A stretch of DNA of 5,347 bases, from assembly GCA_027002755.1 (NCBI GenBank), contig JALWZI010000163.1:1-5347 (forward strand), given 5' to 3'. This document shows, piece by piece, positions 1-4,590 of the stretch; position 1 is the first letter of the stretch, and each line of letters begins with the position of its first letter. The position numbers and the translations under genes are program-made. A model generated the notes under the pieces. It was not told where the DNA came from. It made no database searches and worked only from the letters and a program-made list of their open reading frames with translations. The DNA is from Campylobacteraceae bacterium. GTDB taxonomy: Bacteria; Campylobacterota; Campylobacteria; Campylobacterales; Sulfurovaceae.

Positions 1-14
1 CAAACGACGAAAGC

Positions 15-21
15 AAAGGAG
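15..21 (+). promoter_or_regulatory. Ribosome-binding site of the gamma carbonic anhydrase gene
   Basis: AAAGGAG lies 7 nt upstream of the ATG at 29. This is a near-ideal Shine-Dalgarno match and spacing, and it fixes the start codon. Confidence 0.85.
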
Positions 22-28
22 AACAAAA

Positions 29-568
29 ATGCCGAATATTCTGAACTATCAAGGGCTCTCTCCGGTATTGGGAAAAGGCAGCTGGATCGCACCCGGCGCC
101 ACCGTCATCGGCGATGTGGAGCTGGGGAAAGACTCCTCGGTCTGGTTTGGCTGTGTGATACGCGGTGACGTACATCGGATCCGCATCGGGGACCGGACCA
201 ACATCCAGGACCTCAGCATGATTCACGTCACCCACTACAAGCGGCCTGACAAAAGTGATGGCCACCCCACTATCATCGGCAACGACGTCACCGTAGGCCA
301 TCGGGTGATGCTGCATGGCTGCACCATCGAAGACGCCTGCCTCATCGGGATGAGCGCCACCATCCTGGACGGCGCCGTCATCGGCCGGGAGTCCATCGTG
401 GGCGCGGGAGCCCTGGTCACCAGCGGCAAGGTCTTCCCGCCCCGCTCCCTGATCCTGGGCTCTCCCGCCAAAGTCGTCCGCCAGCTGACCGATGACGAAG
501 TGGCGGAGCTCTGCGCCTCGGCGAAACGCTATGTGGGTTTTATGAAGAACTACAGGGATAGTGAGTAA
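29..568 (+). CDS. Gamma carbonic anhydrase family protein (left-handed beta-helix, hexapeptide repeats)
   Basis: This 179-residue protein belongs to the YrdA/PaaY/CaiE branch of the gamma carbonic anhydrase superfamily, cytosolic trimers of left-handed beta-helices. Visible marks are the hexapeptide-repeat pattern over about residues 20-145 (for example VIGDVELG, TIIGNDVTVG, AVIGRESIVGAG), the RGD segment at 45-47, and three histidines placed like the zinc ligands of archaeal Cam: H66, H91 and H96, the last two five residues apart. GSPAK at 144-148 is the usual end of the helix, followed by a short C-terminal alpha-helix. Length is normal. The start is set by AAAGGAG seven bases upstream. Family members range from active CO2 hydratases to proteins with no measured activity, so the metal site is well supported but the reaction is not. 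The TAA stop is also the first three bases of a heptamer repeat array. The 5' neighbour is outside the window. Confidence 0.93.
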   Translation: MPNILNYQGLSPVLGKGSWIAPGATVIGDVELGKDSSVWFGCVIRGDVHRIRIGDRTNIQDLSMIHVTHYKRPDKSDGHPTIIGNDVTVGHRVMLHGCTIEDACLIGMSATILDGAVIGRESIVGAGALVTSGKVFPPRSLILGSPAKVVRQLTDDEVAELCASAKRYVGFMKNYRDSE

Positions 569-593
569 CTAGAAACTAGTAACTAGTAACTGG
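566..593 (+). repeat. Heptamer array 1 (TAACTAG type, four units)
   Basis: Four head-to-tail 7-bp units: TAACTAG, AAACTAG, TAACTAG, TAACTGG. The first TAA is the stop codon of the carbonic anhydrase gene. Because 7 is not a multiple of 3, the array places stop codons in all three frames. An inverted copy lies at 780-802 and another, with one mismatch over 30 bp, at 1642-1671. Confidence 0.9.
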
Positions 594-604
594 AGACTTT
601 GGGA

Positions 605-629
605 CGTCGCTTCGCGACGCGTATTTTTT
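605..629 (+). terminator. Probable intrinsic terminator after the carbonic anhydrase gene
   Basis: A 6-bp GC-rich hairpin (CGTCGC, loop TTC, GCGACG, 605-619) is followed after two bases by TATTTTTT. It begins 36 bp after the stop codon, in the right orientation for the upstream gene. The unit is also part of a dispersed repeat: the inverted copy at 1579-1671 keeps both the hairpin and the T-run. Confidence 0.55.
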
Positions 630-671
630 GGATACGGGACTTCAGTCCCGCAAAGGCAAGATACGCTGTTG

Positions 672-691
672 CGTGGGATTGCTATCCCACG
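672..691. repeat. Hairpin with 8-bp perfect arms
   Basis: CGTGGGAT, loop TGCT, ATCCCACG. It belongs to the same kind of short GC-rich hairpin found in all three hairpin clusters. No T-run follows, so it is not an obvious terminator. Confidence 0.75.
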
Positions 692-779
692 AACCAGGGT
701 ACCGATCAAACCTTGAAATGTAAATAAGGTTTGGAATGACGCTATTATATTTGCCTTATTTCACACAAATCATTCATTC

Positions 780-806
780 CTAGTTACTAGTTTCTAGTTA
801 CTAGTT
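780..806 (-). repeat. Heptamer array 2 (inverted relative to array 1)
   Basis: Read on the minus strand: AACTAG, TAACTAG, AAACTAG, TAACTAG. It lies directly before the ribosome-binding site of the EI24-domain gene and forms the right arm of the 23-bp inverted repeat with 564-586. Confidence 0.88.
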
Positions 807-811
807 GTCAA

Positions 812-816
812 AAGGA
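812..816 (+). promoter_or_regulatory. Ribosome-binding site of the EI24-domain gene
   Basis: AAGGA lies 5 nt before the ATG at 822, immediately after heptamer array 2, and supports this start codon. Confidence 0.75.
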
Positions 817-821
817 AAGCC

Positions 822-1505
822 ATGAACTTCACCAAAATCCTGCAGCGCACGTTCCGCGACATCCTGAGCCCTTCGGTTCTGGGGTTCATCCTCAAGGTGG
901 GGCTGGGGGCCTTCCTCTTCTGGATCGTCGTTTTGTGGCTCTTCTGGGGCCCCTTCGAGCACTTCGTCGCCTCCTATCTGGGGATGATCCCCTGGATCGG
1001 CCGCTTCGCCTGGTTTCAGGCTTCGGGGGCCTTTCTGGCGGCGCTGGCCGTGGGGTACGCTCTCGTGGTCATCACGATCTCTCTCCTGACCTCGCTGCTG
1101 AGCGAGAAGCTTCTGCTGAGCCTGGCCCAACGGGAGTATCCCGAGGTCAGGCCCGTGGGCAGCGCCGCGATCCATCGTTCGATCTATTACACCCTCAAAG
1201 CCAGCGCCATTTTTTTGATCCTGTTTCTCTTCACTTTACCCCTGATCTTCGTCCCGGTCTTCGGACAGTTCTGGATGCTCTGGCTCTGGTCGATCCTCCT
1301 CAAAGACCCCACCGTCTACGACGTGGGCTCCCTCTTCATCGCCGACGAAACGGAGCTCAGACGCCGCAGCAAAAAGGCAAGACTCATCGCCCTCATCGCC
1401 GCCGCCTTCAACTACATCCCCATCCTCAACATCTTCGCTCCCCTTTTCGCCCAGATCCTCTTTTTACACTATCTGCTGGGAAACATCCAAGCCACCCGTC
1501 GTTAA
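822..1505 (+). CDS. EI24/CysZ-like integral membrane protein
   Basis: The 227-residue product is a polytopic inner-membrane protein. Hydrophobic segments lie at about residues 20-43, 66-93, 127-146 (with a further stretch to about 160) and 188-218, separated by charged loops (SEKLLLSLAQREYPEVR at 94-110; DETELRRRSKKAR at 175-187). The pattern LLSEKLLLSLAQREYP in the first cytoplasmic loop, followed by helices and an NYIPILNIFAPLFAQILFLHYL end, is typical of the EI24 (etoposide-induced 2.4/CysZ) domain family. CysZ proteins mediate sulfate uptake in some proteobacteria, but most campylobacterotal members have no assigned substrate, so I give no gene symbol. The start has an AAGGA site five bases upstream. 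The gene stands alone between two inverted copies of a hairpin/heptamer repeat. I saw no strong promoter upstream; TATTAT at 743-748 is only a weak candidate. Codon use and GC match rimO and tilS, so it looks native. Confidence 0.85.
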   Translation: MNFTKILQRTFRDILSPSVLGFILKVGLGAFLFWIVVLWLFWGPFEHFVASYLGMIPWIGRFAWFQASGAFLAALAVGYALVVITISLLTSLLSEKLLLSLAQREYPEVRPVGSAAIHRSIYYTLKASAIFLILFLFTLPLIFVPVFGQFWMLWLWSILLKDPTVYDVGSLFIADETELRRRSKKARLIALIAAAFNYIPILNIFAPLFAQILFLHYLLGNIQATRR

Positions 1506-1529
1506 AAGGTAATGCAGGGTAAACAGCAG

Positions 1530-1547
1530 GTCGGGCCATTGCCCGAC
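1530..1547 (+). repeat. Hairpin downstream of the EI24-domain gene
   Basis: GTCGGGC, loop CATT, GCCCGAC: 7-bp perfect arms starting 25 bp after the stop codon. It could end or protect the transcript, but AAAATCAC rather than a T-run follows, so I do not call it an intrinsic terminator. Confidence 0.6.
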
Positions 1548-1562
1548 AAAATCACTTAGGAA

Positions 1563-1602
1563 GCGAGGTTTCAACCTCGCCTTTGCGGGAAGGAATTCCC
1601 GC
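1563..1602 (+). repeat. Hairpin pair shared with the post-tilS cluster
   Basis: Two hairpins, 1563-1580 (8-bp arms, centre TC) and 1585-1602 (7-bp arms, loop GGAA), ending in CGCCTCC. The segment 1565-1606 aligns with 4528-4568 in the same orientation, including an exact 18-bp match (GAGGTTTCAACCTCGCCT). Confidence 0.8.
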
Positions 1603-1671
1603 CTCCAAAAATACGCGTCGCAACGCGACGCCCCAAAATTTCCAGTTACTAGTTACTCGTTTCTAGTTACT
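1579..1671 (-). repeat. Hairpin/heptamer repeat unit, copy B (inverted copy of 564-657)
   Basis: Read on the minus strand this 93-bp unit follows the same order as copy A: heptamer array, hairpin (1615-1631: GCGTCGC, AAC, GCGACGC), TATTTTT tract, hairpin (1585-1602: GCGGGAA, GGAA, TTCCCGC), CAAAGGC. An additional hairpin, GCGAGGTT-TC-AACCTCGC (1563-1580), lies next to it. Between the two copies the hairpin arms differ at several bases yet remain fully paired. The hairpin plus T-run points along the minus strand, against the direction of the genes. Confidence 0.8.
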
Positions 1672-1676
1672 AGTTC
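1642..1676 (-). repeat. Heptamer array 3 (five units)
   Basis: On the plus strand: CCAGTTA, CTAGTTA, CTCGTTT, CTAGTTA, CTAGTTC. The first 30 bp are the reverse complement of 564-593 with one mismatch. The array lies just upstream of the predicted rimO promoter. Confidence 0.88.
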
Positions 1677-1707
1677 CTCAACATTCCTCACTCGCAATTA
1701 AGGTAAA

Positions 1708-1716
1708 TGCTATAAT
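1708..1716 (+). promoter_or_regulatory. Extended -10 promoter, probably for rimO and the genes after it
   Basis: TGCTATAAT combines a perfect TATAAT hexamer (1711-1716) with the TGN extension. No good -35 hexamer lies 16-18 bp upstream, which is usual for extended -10 promoters and for epsilonproteobacterial sigma-70 promoters. Transcription would start near 1723, leaving a leader of about 70 nt that contains heptamer array 4. Arrays 3 and 4 flank the promoter. Confidence 0.6.
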
Positions 1717-1744
1717 CACCCATCAAACACTCCAACCAAAATTT

Positions 1745-1779
1745 CTAGTTACTAGTTCCTAGTTACTAGTTCCTAGTTA
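1745..1779 (-). repeat. Heptamer array 4 (five units) in the predicted rimO leader
   Basis: On the plus strand: CTAGTTA, CTAGTTC, CTAGTTA, CTAGTTC, CTAGTTA. It ends 15 bp before the rimO ATG and has the same orientation as array 3. The strict alternation of A and C at the last position suggests growth by 14-bp dimers. Confidence 0.9.
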
Positions 1780-1794
1780 AAAAACGGAACAATC

Positions 1795-3108
1795 ATGAAA
1801 AGAACCCTCCACCTCGTCAGTCTGGGCTGCACCAAAAACCTGGTCGACAGCGAAGTGATGCTCGGCAAGCTGGCCGAGTACACACTCACTGATGATCCGA
1901 GCAACGCCGACGTGATCATTGTCAATACCTGCGGCTTCATCGAGGCAGCCAAGGAGGAGTCCCTCGCCACCGTACTGGACCTCCATCAGCAGCGCAAAGA
2001 GGACTCTCTGCTGGTGATGAGCGGCTGCCTCAGTGAACGCTACAAAGAGGAGCTCTCCGAGCAGATGCCCGAGATCGACATCTTCACCGGGGTGGGCGAC
2101 TACGAGCGGATCGACGAGCTGATCCGGCAGAAGCAGAGCAGCTTCAGCCCCGAGGTCTATCTGGCGACGGAGAAATCCCCCCGCCTCATCACCGGCTCCA
2201 ACTACCACGCCTACATCAAGATCGCCGAGGGGTGCAACCAGAACTGCTCTTTCTGCGCCATTCCTTCCTTCAAGGGACGATTGCATTCTCGCACCCTCGA
2301 CTCCATTGTCGCCGAGGTCTCGGCCCTGACCGAGAAGGGCTTCTATGACTTCAGCTTCATCTCCCAGGACAGCTCCAGCTATGGCCGGGATCTGGGACTG
2401 CGGGACGGACTGATCGACCTGATCCGCCACGTGGAGATGATCCCCGGCGTGCGCAGCGCCCGGATCCTCTATCTCTATCCCAGCACCACCAGCTTCGAGC
2501 TCATCGACGCCATCGCCGAAAGCTCCCTTTTCCAGACCTATTACGACATGCCGATCCAGCACATCGACGACCGCGTGCTCAAGACGATGAAGCGGGGATT
2601 CGGCGAAGCCAAGACCCGCGAACTTCTGGAGGCGATGCGGGCCAAAGAGGGGAGCTTCGTCCGCACCTCCGTCATCGCCGGTCATCCCGGGGAGAGCGAA
2701 ACGAGTTTCCGAAAGCTCTGCGGCTTCCTGGAGGAGTTCGGCTTCGATCGGATCAACGTCTTCGCCTACTCCAACGAAGAGGAGACCGCCGCTTACGACA
2801 TGGAGCAGCTGACGGAGGAGGTGATCGCCGAGCGCACCGCCATCCTGGGAGAGATCGCCAAAAAGAGCCGAGACGCTTCCCTGGAGAAGATGGTCGGACG
2901 GGAGTGCCGCCTGGCCATCGACGGCCCCAGCAGCGAACACGAATACCTCCTCTCCTCCCGCCCCCTGCTCTGGGCCCCCGAAATCGACGGAGAGGTCCTG
3001 GTCAACGATACCAACGACCTGGACATCCGGATTGGAGGCCTTTATCAAGCCAGGATTACAGAGAGAGCCGGGGAGTATTTGCTTGCCACGTTGTTGAATG
3101 AGGAATGA
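1795..3108 (+). CDS. rimO: Ribosomal protein S12 (aspartate) beta-methylthiotransferase RimO
   Basis: RimO is a radical-SAM enzyme that adds a methylthio group to the conserved aspartate of ribosomal protein S12. The 437-residue protein has the full domain order: N-terminal MTTase domain with cluster cysteines C12 (SLGCTKNLVDSE), C46 (VNTCGFIEAAKEES) and C78 (MSGCLSERY); radical-SAM core with CX3CX2C at C147, C151 and C154 (KIAEGCNQNCSFCAIPSFKG); and a C-terminal TRAM-like region from about 370. The IPSFKG and NTCGFI forms separate RimO from the tRNA enzyme MiaB. Length is normal. The ribosome-binding site is weak (GGA at 1786-1788). The last codons (NEE) and the TGA stop fall in a TGAGGAA heptamer array, so the end of the protein may have been altered by that repeat. 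It is probably the first gene of a rimO/four-helix/tilS transcript from the promoter at 1708. Confidence 0.97.
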   Translation: MKRTLHLVSLGCTKNLVDSEVMLGKLAEYTLTDDPSNADVIIVNTCGFIEAAKEESLATVLDLHQQRKEDSLLVMSGCLSERYKEELSEQMPEIDIFTGVGDYERIDELIRQKQSSFSPEVYLATEKSPRLITGSNYHAYIKIAEGCNQNCSFCAIPSFKGRLHSRTLDSIVAEVSALTEKGFYDFSFISQDSSSYGRDLGLRDGLIDLIRHVEMIPGVRSARILYLYPSTTSFELIDAIAESSLFQTYYDMPIQHIDDRVLKTMKRGFGEAKTRELLEAMRAKEGSFVRTSVIAGHPGESETSFRKLCGFLEEFGFDRINVFAYSNEEETAAYDMEQLTEEVIAERTAILGEIAKKSRDASLEKMVGRECRLAIDGPSSEHEYLLSSRPLLWAPEIDGEVLVNDTNDLDIRIGGLYQARITERAGEYLLATLLNEE

Positions 3109-3126
3109 GGAATGAGGAATGAGGAA
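3099..3126 (+). repeat. Heptamer array 5 (TGAGGAA x 4), left arm of the inverted repeat
   Basis: Four exact units. It contains the rimO TGA stop (3106-3108), the start codon of the next gene (3112) and its Shine-Dalgarno sequence. Read in another register the unit is GAATGAG, which fits the same NAAYKAG consensus as the TAACTAG arrays. Confidence 0.95.
3100..3104 (+). promoter_or_regulatory. Ribosome-binding site supplied by the heptamer array
   Basis: GAGGA ends 7 nt before the ATG at 3112. Each unit carries both GAGGA and ATG, so the 7-bp period puts every ATG in the array at an ideal distance from the GAGGA of an earlier unit. The site lies at the end of the rimO coding sequence. Confidence 0.65.
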
Positions 3127-3480
3127 CCGAAAAGAGATGATCCCCTTGCCGAAAAAAGTTTTGCCTTTGCATTGCGGATTCTCAGACTTGGCAAGTTTCT
3201 AACAGAATCTCATAAAGAATACATCATCTCCAAGCAGGTTGTGCGTAGCGGAACTGCTATCGGTGCATTGGTTGCAGAGGGTAAATACGCCCAGTCCAAG
3301 GCGGATTTTCTCCATAAACTCACTATCGCTTTGAAAGAGGCGAGTGAAACGGAATACTGGATACGACTTCTCAAGGAATCCCAGTATATTGATGATAAGA
3401 TGTTTCACAGCCTTTACAATGATTTAGACGAGATCCTTCGTCTTCTCATCTCCAGTACGAAAACCATCAAACAAGTATGA
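3112..3480 (+). CDS. Four-helix-bundle protein, S23/IVP family (23S rRNA intervening-sequence protein type)
   Basis: The 122-residue product matches the four-helix-bundle family known from open reading frames inside 23S rRNA intervening sequences; the DGR accessory protein Avd has the same fold. The family signature is plain: KSFAFALRILRL (15-26), VVRSGTAIGALVAEGKYAQSKADFLHKLTIALKEASETEYWIRLL (43-87) and a C-terminal helix to about 115. It lacks a signal peptide, membrane segments or an enzymatic motif; such proteins form pentameric basic barrels and may bind nucleic acid, but the cellular role is unknown. The start lies in a TGAGGAA array that provides GAGGA seven bases upstream; MRNEE is repeat-encoded, and the conserved part begins near residue 11. 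The gene sits 3 bp after rimO, overlaps tilS by ATGA, and is much less GC-rich than both. Perfect 37-bp inverted repeats flank it, which suggests acquisition as a unit. Confidence 0.9.
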   Translation: MRNEEPKRDDPLAEKSFAFALRILRLGKFLTESHKEYIISKQVVRSGTAIGALVAEGKYAQSKADFLHKLTIALKEASETEYWIRLLKESQYIDDKMFHSLYNDLDEILRLLISSTKTIKQV

Positions 3481-4487
3481 ATACTATCCATCGGTTCCTC
3501 ATTCCTCATTCCTCATTCCTCATTCAAGGAAAATGCCTTCTGGCATTTTCCTACGGTCTCGACTCCACTGCCCTCTACCACCTCCTGCGTGAGTCGGAGA
3601 TCAATTTCGACATCGCGCTGGTCAATTACGGCGTGCGGGCGGAAGCGGAGGAGGAAGAGAAGGCGGCCCTGGAGCTGGCAGCCCTGGACGGACGGCGGAT
3701 CTTTGTGGCCAAAGCGCCACGATGGGAAAGCGATTTTGAAGCTCAAGCCCGGAAATTCCGCTACGACTTTTTCGAATCCCTTATTGAAGAACATGGCTAC
3801 GAGAATCTCCTGACAGCCCATCAGCTGAACGATCGGCTGGAGTGGATGATGATGCGGCTCATCCGGGGAGCGGGGACGGCGGAACTGGCGGGGATGGAGG
3901 CAGTGAGCGAGAGGCAGACCGCCGGCGGCAAATCCTACCGGCTTATCCGCCCCCTGCTGGAGACACCCCGCCATGAGCTGGAAGACTATCTGAGGGAACG
4001 AGAGCTGCCGTGGTTCCAGGACTTGAGCAACGAATCCGACACTTTCGAACGCAATCGTCTCCGGCCCTTTCTGGAGACTCTCATTCGGGAACACTCACCG
4101 GGGATACGACGTACTTTCGAGTATCTGGAACAGGATGCCAAGTTACTCTCTGAAAACTATGAGGAGATCTTTGCAAAGGGGAAAATGCGCATCTGCCGGA
4201 TTCATGATCGACGCATCGTCCCTCTGGCCGCATCGAAAGCTCTCAAAGAGCTGGGGTATCTCCTCGGCGGCGCGGAGCGTGAAATGCTCCAAGAAAAAAG
4301 CTCCATCGTAGCGGGGAGGAAGTGGGCCATTGAACTGAGCGGAGAGTATCTCTATATCGCCCCCTACATGACAGATATCCCCATGCCCAGATCCTTCAGA
4401 GAGCAGTGCCGTCTTCGACAGATCCCGCCCAAAATCCGCCCCTGGCTCTACCGGGAGGGCATCCATCTACAGAACCTGCCTCTATAA
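3477..4487 (+). CDS. tilS: tRNA(Ile)-lysidine synthetase TilS
   Basis: TilS ligates lysine to C34 of the CAU anticodon of tRNA-Ile2 in an ATP-dependent reaction that makes the tRNA read AUA; it is normally essential. The 336-residue protein has the N-type PP-loop ATPase domain: FSYGLDS at 24-30 in place of the common SGGxDS, VNYGVRAEAEEEE near 49-61, AHQLNDRLEWMMMRLIRGAGTAEL at 114-137 (H115, N118, D119) and DLSNESDTFERNRLR at 182-196, all diagnostic of TilS. It is short, lacking the full C-terminal region of the E. coli enzyme. The conserved fold begins near residue 19; the first 17 residues are largely encoded by the right heptamer repeat. The only in-frame ATG before the core is at 3477, overlapping the previous stop as ATGA, with no clear ribosome-binding site; translational coupling is therefore likely. 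Confidence 0.93.
   Translation: MNTIHRFLIPHSSFLIQGKCLLAFSYGLDSTALYHLLRESEINFDIALVNYGVRAEAEEEEKAALELAALDGRRIFVAKAPRWESDFEAQARKFRYDFFESLIEEHGYENLLTAHQLNDRLEWMMMRLIRGAGTAELAGMEAVSERQTAGGKSYRLIRPLLETPRHELEDYLRERELPWFQDLSNESDTFERNRLRPFLETLIREHSPGIRRTFEYLEQDAKLLSENYEEIFAKGKMRICRIHDRRIVPLAASKALKELGYLLGGAEREMLQEKSSIVAGRKWAIELSGEYLYIAPYMTDIPMPRSFREQCRLRQIPPKIRPWLYREGIHLQNLPL
3495..3522 (-). repeat. Heptamer array 6 (TTCCTCA x 4), right arm of the inverted repeat
   Basis: Four exact units lying within the first codons of tilS, where they are read as FLIPHSSFLI. On this strand the repeat has no stop codon in any frame, so a reading frame can pass through it. Confidence 0.95.
3527..3552. repeat. Perfect 11-bp inverted repeat at the start of the TilS ATP-binding region
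   Basis: AGGAAAATGCC, loop TTCT, GGCATTTTCCT. It adjoins the 37-bp repeat, sharing base 3527, and lies inside the codons for GKCLLAFS. In RNA it would form a stable hairpin about 50 nt after the tilS start codon. Confidence 0.85.
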
Positions 4488-4527
4488 ACCAGGAAGTGAT
4501 GCGAAGTGGGGAGCCTGTTTTGGGAAA

Positions 4528-4568
4528 GAGGTTTCAACCTCGCCTGTTCGGGAATGGATTCCCGCCTC
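4528..4568 (+). repeat. Hairpin pair, copy C (matches 1565-1606)
   Basis: Two hairpins, 4528-4541 (GAGGTT-TC-AACCTC) and 4549-4564 (CGGGAAT-GG-ATTCCCG), spaced as in the cluster after the EI24-domain gene and ending in the same CGCCTCC. The first 18 bp match exactly. Neither hairpin is followed by a T-run, so termination of tilS by them is uncertain. Confidence 0.8.
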
Positions 4569-4590
4569 CTGAAAGCGTTGCAGCATGGAA

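Larger units (their letters stand above)
564..657 (+). repeat. Hairpin/heptamer repeat unit, copy A
   Basis: This 94-bp unit consists of the heptamer array, hairpin 605-619, a T-rich tract, hairpin 635-650 (CGGGACT, centre TC, AGTCCCG) and the end CAAAGGC. It aligns along its whole length with the reverse complement of 1579-1671, so the EI24-domain gene lies between two inverted copies. The arrays match at 29 of 30 positions; hairpin arms and loops differ but stay complementary. Confidence 0.8.
564..802. repeat. Non-coding element bounded by 23-bp inverted heptamer repeats
   Basis: Positions 564-586 are the exact reverse complement of 780-802 (23 bp). The arms enclose about 190 bp with no convincing gene: a hairpin plus T-run (605-629), hairpins at 635-650 and 672-691, and an AT-rich stretch with overlapping inverted repeats at 707-761. 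The layout of repeat arms next to an upstream stop codon and a downstream start resembles the four-helix-bundle element at 3094-3527, without the gene. Calling it a non-autonomous mobile element is an inference; no target-site duplication is visible. Confidence 0.5.
3094..3527 (+). mobile_element. Putative element: four-helix-bundle gene between 37-bp perfect inverted repeats
   Basis: Positions 3094-3130 are the exact reverse complement of 3491-3527 (37 bp). Each arm contains four uninterrupted 7-bp units (TGAGGAA at 3099-3126; TTCCTCA at 3495-3522) with matching flanks (TTGAA and CCGA on the left, TCGG and TTCAA on the right). The 434-bp segment holds one gene, of the S23/IVP four-helix family, about 43% GC by my count over 3121-3480 against 57-70% in counted lines of rimO and tilS. 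It separates two genes that are expected neighbours. No transposase gene and no target-site duplication are visible, so mobility is inferred from the inverted ends, base composition and position. Confidence 0.6.

Noticed and set aside
801..1522. Open frames overlapping the EI24-domain gene (801-1175 minus, 935-1522 plus)
   Set aside because: The plus frame is Arg/Pro/His-rich and the minus frame Glu/Gly/Pro-rich, both typical shadows of a GC-rich gene; the membrane-protein frame has a good start site and helices.
1530..1547. Intrinsic terminator of the EI24-domain gene
   Set aside because: The hairpin is strong, but A-rich sequence rather than a T-run follows it on the plus strand.
1777..3048. 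423-residue open frame on the minus strand across rimO
   Set aside because: It lies antisense to a complete, motif-confirmed RimO. Its translation is low-complexity and has no family pattern; long antisense frames are expected in GC-rich genes.
3095..3527. CRISPR array
   Set aside because: The 7-bp units are contiguous with no spacers, far shorter than CRISPR repeats, and no cas gene is present.
3086..3535. Target-site duplication around the four-helix element
   Set aside because: The bases outside the inverted repeats (CCACGTTG on the left, GGAAAATG on the right) do not form a direct repeat, so classic DDE-type transposition is not supported.
3513..4466. Open frames antisense to tilS (3513-4094 and 4143-4466)
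   Set aside because: They cover a gene with clear TilS motifs and show no recognisable domain or ribosome-binding site.
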